IMG/VR virus record: IMGVR_UViG_3300010885_014835
Location: 1 to 34,737 of that record
DNA from: a virus
Length of the DNA stretch: 34,737 nt
Reading direction: 5' to 3' (one strand)
Under the pieces are notes generated by a model that worked only from the letters and a program-made list of their open reading frames with translations, did not search any database and was not told where the DNA came from. The position numbers and the translations under genes were made by a program. Of the stretch, positions 25,705 to 32,395 are shown one piece after another; the first letter of the stretch is position 1, and each line of letters opens with the position of its first letter.

Positions 25705-28700
25705 TTATTTTACTGTGCTTAACTGATCCGACGTAACTGCGGATATTACCTGTATGTCTTTTGCCTGTGCTGCGTTTACAAATATTTCATATGGTGCACT
25801 ACGAATCTCGTATAAATCACCAAATTTTAATTTAGGGTCTTTGGGAACTAACAGAATTGATGATACATAATCCCCTAACCGATTGTGTACGTAAGAGGCT
25901 AGTTCACTAAAATAAAACGTGTCCCCAAAATCCCAATTGTTTATGTCAAAATAATCGGTCATGGCATTAATTACCGCAACACGTATTTCACTATCACTGG
26001 CTATTGTTTTGCTATTCTTAATAACTTTAATAGTTGCTTGCAATTGCGATGGTGCTTTATCACCAAACAATGGTTTAAACTTTACGCTGTTAAGTATCAC
26101 ACTATCACTTAACATCTTATATTCATCTATCTTAGAATATGCTTGGGCAAGATCACCAATTGAAGGCATCTCAGGTTCAGCTAACGAACCAGTTGCATCC
26201 TTTAACCAATTGGTATATGAAATATAATACGACTGTGGAACCAAATACATGTCAATAATGTTTGTGGTCGATGGATTGATTCTAGTTGTGTTACTGCTAT
26301 TATGCCTATATTTAAAATACAAGCCCTGTCTTCCCTGAAAATAACTATAATCTGTTAACGTGCTTATTAATAATATGTTTTTTGACGTATTATCTTGTAC
26401 TGTTTTATAGAATTTTTTATCCTGTTCTGCAAAAAATATTTGTCCAATAGGAAATTCATATTTGGATAACTCAACAGAGAGCTTGTTTGGATAAGCAATT
26501 TGTACATCTATTGAGGGGACAATTTCATATGTTGTTAGCAAGTTTGCATCTATTACTCGTCTAAAAAATACATATCTATTTTCAACAGTTCCATATTCAT
26601 ACCCTGTAATATATGAGAACAGACCCGGATCAATGGTTAACTTGTTATTTTCAACATTGATGCTAGTTACTTCAACTGCATAATCGTCAGGATAGCCATC
26701 TGATTCAATAGCCTGATCTACAACGGCAAGGTGTAATTCCTCATTATACATACGGTCAGCATAGTAAGAATGAGTTTGTGGAAGTATGTTAGTTGGTAAA
26801 ACTGTAATAGTATCACGTAATGTTTTACCTGATAATGGATCATAAATTACTTTATTTTTTTCAAAGTTAAAGCGTGTATCTTTTACACTTCCAAAATAAT
26901 ATTTTAAAGACTTGTTAGATACTACATAGTTACCATCTCCAAGACTTTTAAATTTTAAGAAATAATTAATATCTGTATCTGAGTATGCTTTTATAACCCA
27001 AACATTTTGAAAATTAATGATTGAATTATCATATTGAAGCATAAAACTTTGACCAGCATTTGTTCTGGTAATAATATTCTGCACTATGGTATTTGTAAGA
27101 GAATTGTTAAATGCCGGTAGTACATCGGTTACAATTGCTCCAGTTGGAATATTATTTGATAACGTAACAGGACCTAATCCATTATATAATGTGCCACGAC
27201 CACCGTTAAAGCCATCTTCAACTACATTTTCAATACGCACCCAAATTACTGTGGTTCTTCCTGGAGGGGGAACACCTAACATTAATTTTCCATCACTAAA
27301 ATAATAACCGTCAGGAGCAGCAAATCTTACTAATGCACCCGCTGAAACATATTTCATCAGTGTTGAAGAATAACTTCCCACTGGAATCGGCGTTTCAATT
27401 CCATCTATTTTTACATTAAAATACCCAGTGATATAATTAGAATCATTATAGCTTGTTTGCTTCCAATGTGCAGTTGTTGTATTATTTGGATTTCCAACTG
27501 TGTACTTTGTATAGAATTGATTGTAATATTGTATTGAACGATGACTAGATAAAATGAATGGCAACTTACTGGTTAAAAACTCAACCATGTTATTGTTTCC
27601 ATTCTCAGAAGAAACTTCAGTGAATTCTTCTTCTAGTTTTTGGTATAGTGCACCGTCGCTTGCAAAGCTAGTTGTGCTGCTATATTTTCCAGTTGGATCT
27701 AATAAATCAAAATTTTTACTTACGCCAACACTGCTACGATTTAATGCTTTACTTTTAATAATTGAACCGTATAATGAATGTGGGAAGCTATTATAATCTT
27801 CACCGTTAACCATACGATTTTGTGAATAATATTTGGTTGGGGCACGTAATTTAATCTCTGCTAAAGTTTCTCTAGCTTGTGCGTTATTAACTGGTACTGT
27901 TAATTGCAGTGTTAATGTTAGTACTTCTGTCCTGCCGTTTTTACTAATATAATTAAAGTTTACAGTCGTCCCTTGAATTTCAGCAGTATCAATTGTGTAA
28001 TTAAGTGCATTACCGGTTCTCGTCATTGCTCTGAAATTTCCTACAGGGACCTCACCAAACACGCCATCGCCAAATATATAACTTACCTGATCATTGGCTC
28101 TTGATTTTACGGAAAAAACTTTTTTGTCTGCACCAGTGTAGTCAGCATATTGATTAGCATAGATATTATCTACTTGAGTCCATTCAATATAATTTCCAGT
28201 TGTGGTATCAATGCTAAACAACCATGTATCATCATCATTGATATTACTGATATCAATATCAACTATTTGATTGCTTATCTTTTGTCCCAATGAAAAATCA
28301 TATGTTTTTAATGTGCCTTGTTTAAAATAAACAAAGAATCCAGTATTTGCGCTACCGTACCCTAAATTGTCATTTCTATAAAGTATATTAAACTTGCCTT
28401 GTGCTTTAGGAGAAGGCTCATACATATATTCTTTACCTAACCCAGTGACATTTACAAGTTCAAATGACATTGAAACTCCCTCAACTGTGGCAGTAAAAGC
28501 AACTGCGGGGATTGTAGTTTGTGGGGTTTTTATTCCATACTCATCTATCTTCACACCTAAGATTGTCTGTGAATTACCTGGGCGACCTATCTTTTGTGTA
28601 CTGATTAATGTAGCATTTATGATTGAATTGAATTGTTCTTGCCAATTTGGGTTCGCACTATCGTTCCATTGAACGGGGATCCCCGATAAATTTAATCCAT

Positions 28701-29097
28701 TAATATCATTTACATTTTCTGTAGTCTGAATAGATGTTATTTTTAAATAACCCTGACCAGCTACATTACGTTTTGGATTATATCCAACTAAATTGGCTAA
28801 TTTAATTACACTATCTCTGCGTTCTGCAGTGTCGATAAAGTTCTCACGTGCATTTAAATCATCACGAAATGCTAGAGCCTGACCCATAAAAGCAATAACA
28901 TCCATTAACGCAATGTATTCACTACTTTCTGTATAGTCGTTAAACGTTTCCGGATAATAGGTGCGTAAGTAGTCTACGAAACTCTTGCGTAATGTTTCGA
29001 AATCATAGCTTTGAAAGTCAGCCTGACTGAAAGTCTTGTAAATTGCTTTCCAGTCATTAACCCCAAAAATGGTTGCTTGTCTTGAACTTGTGGCCAT
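25705..29097 (-). CDS. Baseplate wedge protein, T4 gp6-like
   Basis: gp6 is a wedge component forming the inner ring of the T4 baseplate and holding the wedges together. The diagnostic part is the N-terminus: SYDFETLRKSFVDYLRTYYP, then FNDYTESSEYIALMDVIAFM (about 28-68), LNARENFIDTAERRDSVIKL, and LVGYNPKRNVAGQGYLKI (about 100-120), which match gp6 of T4-like phages closely. The rest is mixed alpha/beta with a conserved-looking KYYSQNRMVNGEDYNSFP region (about residue 430), as in GpJ/gp6-type baseplate proteins, and ends in a domain with DYFDINNWDFGDTFYFSELA. At 1130 residues it is much longer than T4 gp6 (about 660). It lies 49 bases after the gp25-like gene, behind a hairpin and a late-promoter-like motif, and just before the giant gene. 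Confidence 0.92.
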   Translation of the reverse strand: MATSSRQATIFGVNDWKAIYKTFSQADFQSYDFETLRKSFVDYLRTYYPETFNDYTESSEYIALMDVIAFMGQALAFRDDLNARENFIDTAERRDSVIKLANLVGYNPKRNVAGQGYLKITSIQTTENVNDINGLNLSGIPVQWNDSANPNWQEQFNSIINATLISTQKIGRPGNSQTILGVKIDEYGIKTPQTTIPAVAFTATVEGVSMSFELVNVTGLGKEYMYEPSPKAQGKFNILYRNDNLGYGSANTGFFVYFKQGTLKTYDFSLGQKISNQIVDIDISNINDDDTWLFSIDTTTGNYIEWTQVDNIYANQYADYTGADKKVFSVKSRANDQVSYIFGDGVFGEVPVGNFRAMTRTGNALNYTIDTAEIQGTTVNFNYISKNGRTEVLTLTLQLTVPVNNAQARETLAEIKLRAPTKYYSQNRMVNGEDYNSFPHSLYGSIIKSKALNRSSVGVSKNFDLLDPTGKYSSTTSFASDGALYQKLEEEFTEVSSENGNNNMVEFLTSKLPFILSSHRSIQYYNQFYTKYTVGNPNNTTTAHWKQTSYNDSNYITGYFNVKIDGIETPIPVGSYSSTLMKYVSAGALVRFAAPDGYYFSDGKLMLGVPPPGRTTVIWVRIENVVEDGFNGGRGTLYNGLGPVTLSNNIPTGAIVTDVLPAFNNSLTNTIVQNIITRTNAGQSFMLQYDNSIINFQNVWVIKAYSDTDINYFLKFKSLGDGNYVVSNKSLKYYFGSVKDTRFNFEKNKVIYDPLSGKTLRDTITVLPTNILPQTHSYYADRMYNEELHLAVVDQAIESDGYPDDYAVEVTSINVENNKLTIDPGLFSYITGYEYGTVENRYVFFRRVIDANLLTTYEIVPSIDVQIAYPNKLSVELSKYEFPIGQIFFAEQDKKFYKTVQDNTSKNILLISTLTDYSYFQGRQGLYFKYRHNSSNTTRINPSTTNIIDMYLVPQSYYISYTNWLKDATGSLAEPEMPSIGDLAQAYSKIDEYKMLSDSVILNSVKFKPLFGDKAPSQLQATIKVIKNSKTIASDSEIRVAVINAMTDYFDINNWDFGDTFYFSELASYVHNRLGDYVSSILLVPKDPKLKFGDLYEIRSAPYEIFVNAAQAKDIQVISAVTSDQLSTVK

Positions 29098-29118
29098 AGT
29101 ATTTTGTAATTATCTTTA

Positions 29119-29126
29119 TATTTATC
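29119..29126 (-). promoter_or_regulatory. Late-promoter-like motif GATAAATA before the gp6-like gene
   Basis: GATAAATA is 21 bases before the gp6-like ATG in the 49-base gap after the gp25-like gene, just downstream of a small hairpin with a T-run. The order hairpin, promoter-like motif and gene suggests a restart of transcription here. No clear Shine-Dalgarno sequence lies between motif and ATG. Confidence 0.45.
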
Positions 29127-29132
29127 GTAATG

Positions 29133-29148
29133 AAAAACCGACGGTTTT
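29133..29148 (-). terminator. Weak hairpin with T-run at the end of the gp25-like gene
   Basis: On the minus strand AAAACC, a three-base loop GTC, GGTTTT and one more T follow from within the TAA stop of the gp25-like gene. The stem is six pairs, four of them A-T, so it would be a weak or leaky intrinsic terminator at best. Confidence 0.35.
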
Positions 29149-29593
29149 ATTGGAGTGTTGCTCTATTGGATGCTCGGTCAAACATGATACGCATTAACTT
29201 TGTTTGATTTATGGGGTTTACGGCAAGTTCTAATTCTAACATTATACCGTATTCATTGGGGTAAACTGAAATAGTATTAAGAATTATTCTTGGATCTTGA
29301 TTTATTATTCTGCGAACTTCATCTTCAATATATGATTGGACTTCAGGGGTATTTGGTTCAAAAATAAAATCCCATAGTGTGGAACCATATTCTGGACGCC
29401 CCGGTTTTTGACCTTGGGGAATATTAAAAGCATTTAGCATGTCTTGTAATACCAACATATCATCAGTGACTTTAAATTTCTTTGCATTTGACGGTCCCAT
29501 AGAAAAGGATGTTAGGGTTGAGGTCGCTCCCCTTGTCAATTCTTCCCTAGGTTGATTAATATGTTGTGTTGAGAATCCTGTATAAGTAGCCAT
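29147..29593 (-). CDS. Baseplate wedge protein, T4 gp25-like (GPW/gp25 family)
   Basis: A 148-residue protein. gp25 is the conserved wedge subunit near the sheath-attachment site of contractile tails, with relatives in type VI secretion (TssE) and phage P2 (gpW). The family core is clear: KVTDDMLVLQDMLNAFNIPQ (about 42-61), RPEYGSTLWDFIFEPNTPEV (about 68-87) with the conserved R-x-x-(Y)-G-S/T and FEP block, and DEVRRIINQDPRIILNTI (about 92-109), followed by a strand pair with LELELAVNP. It starts four bases after the stop of the spike gene, with AAAGG upstream of the ATG. Length fits the family. Confidence 0.93.
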   Translation of the reverse strand: MATYTGFSTQHINQPREELTRGATSTLTSFSMGPSNAKKFKVTDDMLVLQDMLNAFNIPQGQKPGRPEYGSTLWDFIFEPNTPEVQSYIEDEVRRIINQDPRIILNTISVYPNEYGIMLELELAVNPINQTKLMRIMFDRASNRATLQ

Positions 29594-29596
29594 AAG

Positions 29597-32383
29597 TTAT
29601 GCCTTTAAAAATTTAAGCCCAGTTTCTGACATTTTTTCTCGTATACTGCGTAGCTTCTCTAAACATTCTTTATAAGACGCAGCAGCGGACTGGTATTCTG
29701 AACTGTCAGGACCATAATTCTTTCTAGCATCGTACATTTTCTTTTGTAGGTCCCACTTTAAATCATCTTGTGTATTTAATTCTTTTTTAAGTCCATCATA
29801 TTCGGCTTGTAAAGCAGGATCGTATGGTTTAAATTCAATGGGTTTCATTGCTGTAGGGGACGTTTGTACTCCCGGAGGTAACATGCCCTTTGTTGCAGAA
29901 TCTATTCCTGCTCGGTTAAATGTATTCTCTGCTATTGTAGGCATCTTAACTGTTCCACCGTTTGATGAAATTGCAGCAATGGCAGCAGTTAACGCTCCAG
30001 CAGAAGGATTACTACTAACCATACCACCTGCTTTGTTAACTAGGTTGTTAATATCACCAACACCATTGGGGAATGCATTCATTGTTGGGTTAGGTCCGTT
30101 ACCACTAAGTGCATTTTTGATAGCCCCGAATGTGCTACCTACTGCACCTTTGACACTATCAACTGCTGAGCCAACCCCACTCTTTATAGATGCTAATATT
30201 GATCCTGATGCACCTGAAGTTTTATCTGCTAAGTTAGCTGCGAAGTTACCAGAACTAATGGACCCACTGACTGAACTACCTATACCCGGTACAATTGCTG
30301 CTATACCTGAAATGGCTGTACCCGGTGGCAAATTATTTGATGAATTTTTGATAAAGTCAACTGTATTACTCACTCCGAACTTAGATGCACTATTGACAAT
30401 ACCAGCAACTTGGCCCGCACTTTCGTTACCAGTTATAATACCTTGACCTTGTAACTGAGTAAATGAATTTTGCATCAATGATACTTGAGCATTTGTTTGG
30501 CTAGCTTGGCTATTAACAAAAGAATTTACATTTACTACGCCACCTTGTCCTGTCCATACACTAGGTGGCATTGCTTGCTCAATTGTTTTACCCTGACTGA
30601 TTAATCCATTTGATAATTCTGCAGTACCGGGTTTTAAATGCCCTGCATCTTCTAATTGTTGAGGGGTCTGACCTAATTTACCTAATATTGCTTGTTTAGT
30701 GCCATTCAAATCAACAACACCTGCGCCATTTGCTACGGCGCTTGCTGTTGGTCCTGTTGCTGCGTCTACAGCAGCTTGACTTACCACTGCGCTAGTTGTG
30801 GCTTTATCCATAGATGCGCTAGTTGCCTGTACGGGCGGCGCAGTTGACACCAATGCAGGGGTCGTTTTTTCTTTGGGTGCTCCTGCAACGCTATTATTTG
30901 TTGATTGCACTGCAGATGAAGGTGCACTAGGCACTGCACTATCTGCTCCAGTATCTACTTTTACATCTACACCTTTGTTTGTGTTTGCCCACGGCGAATG
31001 CGCGGGGACTCTTCCTGCAATACTAGGCAATGTTCCTGGACTGGGTAGCCAACCGTTAGTATTATCAAATAATGTATCAGTATGTGCTTGCTGTGGAATA
31101 GGTTTTACAACCGAAGGTTGTAGTGATGATTTACCAGTATTTAAATTAATTACACTGCCGTTTACATATGTAGTTGATCCACTTAAAAAGCTTGCCGGTT
31201 TGTCACTGGCAAAGCTCATACTCTTTGCCACTTTAACAGTATGATCTCCCAATGTATGCTGCTTAAATTCTGTTCCTGTTCTAACTGTGGTTTCTTTTTC
31301 ACTGTCAGTATGAATATTTTCTGCAAATATGTTTAAATCTTTTTTAGCATGTATGTTGATGTTTCTGTCAGCATGAAAATTAATATCTCCCTGTGATCTT
31401 ACATTGAAACTATTGATCGTATAGATATCAACCGTTCCTTCTTTACCTAACTCCACATAGCTTTGTCCATTAGCATGAGTGATAAACAATGTTTGCCCAT
31501 CATCACTCATTGTTATCTGATGCCCTGCACTAGTTCTAAGTCGTATTAGTTGATTAAATCCATCAACGTCTCCGTCATCCATTACAAATGTATGGCCACC
31601 TCGTCTTGCCACAACCTTTAATGCATCATCTGTTGCATCAGGAACTTGTTTGGCTATGTCAGCTTCACTATTGCCTGTAATCTTACCCTTGTATATTGGT
31701 CTGCCTGGACTTGAAAATCCAAATACTCTGCTTGGTGATTCACGCATTGAAGAACTAGTGATTGACCCACGAACAGGGTCACGCAATAATCCTTGTTGCC
31801 AAAGCTGACCAGCAACTGAACTATGTACAGGTCTATTATTGGTATGAAACCCTGGATCTTCAAAAACAGATTTATCTTTGTTGTTTAATTCTACTACAGG
31901 TAAAGGCAAATCGTCAGTCCCTGAAAATTTTGACTTTTCACTGTCACTTGCTAGATGATGAGTTGTTCCTCCCATTGCAGGAACCATTTGTGTTAAACCC
32001 GGTTGGGGGATACAACCTATAAAGTAACCAAAGTCTTGCTTTCCATTTAAGAACAAACAAATAACTTCAGTGTTTAAGTCAGGAGGAACTGCCCAGAATC
32101 CATAGCTATGTGGATTGTCTGTGAATGTACCTGTGCCTGTAACAGGATTGCCAGGAGTGATTCCATAGAACGGACTCATATAACTCACTGTTACCCATCC
32201 AGTACTATCATCAGGATCAGGTGTTCCGAAGTCTGCGATGTAGACCTGTAATCTACCTGATCTGGTTGCATCGATATTGTTTTTAACTACACCTCGAACT
32301 GCGAACTGTGCATCAACAGTACCACCAACTTTATCTTTGTACGATCCAATCGTACCTGTAACTTTAATTACGTCATCACTCAT
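29597..32383 (-). CDS. gp5-like baseplate spike protein, OB-fold plus beta-helix, no lysozyme domain seen
   Basis: A 928-residue protein in the place of the T4 gp5 spike. Residues 1-130 form an OB-fold-like domain (SGRLQVYIADFG, GWVTVSYMSPFYG, FWAVPPDLNTEVICLFLNG, FGYFIGCI). A linker without lysozyme motifs follows (about 130-270), then GGHTFVMDDGDVDGFNQLIRL and a beta-helix start (GHQITMSDDGQTLFITHANG). Next come short alternating repeats typical of gp5/VgrG needles (GDINFHADRNINIHAKKDL, about 335-380). Beyond the helix is a long Ser/Ala/Gly/Thr/Pro-rich extension (about 400-840) and a C-terminal coiled coil with KKELNTQDDLKWDLQKKM. In T4, gp5 also carries a lysozyme domain; here cell-wall cutting must come from another protein if needed. 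It lies between the hub and gp25 genes. Confidence 0.85.
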   Translation of the reverse strand: MSDDVIKVTGTIGSYKDKVGGTVDAQFAVRGVVKNNIDATRSGRLQVYIADFGTPDPDDSTGWVTVSYMSPFYGITPGNPVTGTGTFTDNPHSYGFWAVPPDLNTEVICLFLNGKQDFGYFIGCIPQPGLTQMVPAMGGTTHHLASDSEKSKFSGTDDLPLPVVELNNKDKSVFEDPGFHTNNRPVHSSVAGQLWQQGLLRDPVRGSITSSSMRESPSRVFGFSSPGRPIYKGKITGNSEADIAKQVPDATDDALKVVARRGGHTFVMDDGDVDGFNQLIRLRTSAGHQITMSDDGQTLFITHANGQSYVELGKEGTVDIYTINSFNVRSQGDINFHADRNINIHAKKDLNIFAENIHTDSEKETTVRTGTEFKQHTLGDHTVKVAKSMSFASDKPASFLSGSTTYVNGSVINLNTGKSSLQPSVVKPIPQQAHTDTLFDNTNGWLPSPGTLPSIAGRVPAHSPWANTNKGVDVKVDTGADSAVPSAPSSAVQSTNNSVAGAPKEKTTPALVSTAPPVQATSASMDKATTSAVVSQAAVDAATGPTASAVANGAGVVDLNGTKQAILGKLGQTPQQLEDAGHLKPGTAELSNGLISQGKTIEQAMPPSVWTGQGGVVNVNSFVNSQASQTNAQVSLMQNSFTQLQGQGIITGNESAGQVAGIVNSASKFGVSNTVDFIKNSSNNLPPGTAISGIAAIVPGIGSSVSGSISSGNFAANLADKTSGASGSILASIKSGVGSAVDSVKGAVGSTFGAIKNALSGNGPNPTMNAFPNGVGDINNLVNKAGGMVSSNPSAGALTAAIAAISSNGGTVKMPTIAENTFNRAGIDSATKGMLPPGVQTSPTAMKPIEFKPYDPALQAEYDGLKKELNTQDDLKWDLQKKMYDARKNYGPDSSEYQSAAASYKECLEKLRSIREKMSETGLKFLKA

Positions 32384-32395
32384 ATATAAATTCCA

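Noticed and set aside
29838-30446. Plus-strand open frame of 202 codons opposite the spike gene
   Set aside because: It is a mirror of the Ala/Ser/Gly-rich extension of the gp5-like gene, has Ile/Leu/Pro/Ala-biased composition typical of such shadows, no ribosome binding site and no neighbours on that strand.
30798-31244. Plus-strand open frame of 148 codons
   Set aside because: Antisense shadow of the same low-complexity part of the spike gene; no family features or start signals.
31654-31863. Minus-strand second frame of 69 codons inside the spike gene
   Set aside because: Shadow frame; the main frame is uninterrupted and there is no ribosome binding site.
31600-32000. Lysozyme domain of gp5
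   Set aside because: The region between OB-fold and beta-helix shows no Glu/Asp/Thr active-site context or length that would fit a T4-type lysozyme.
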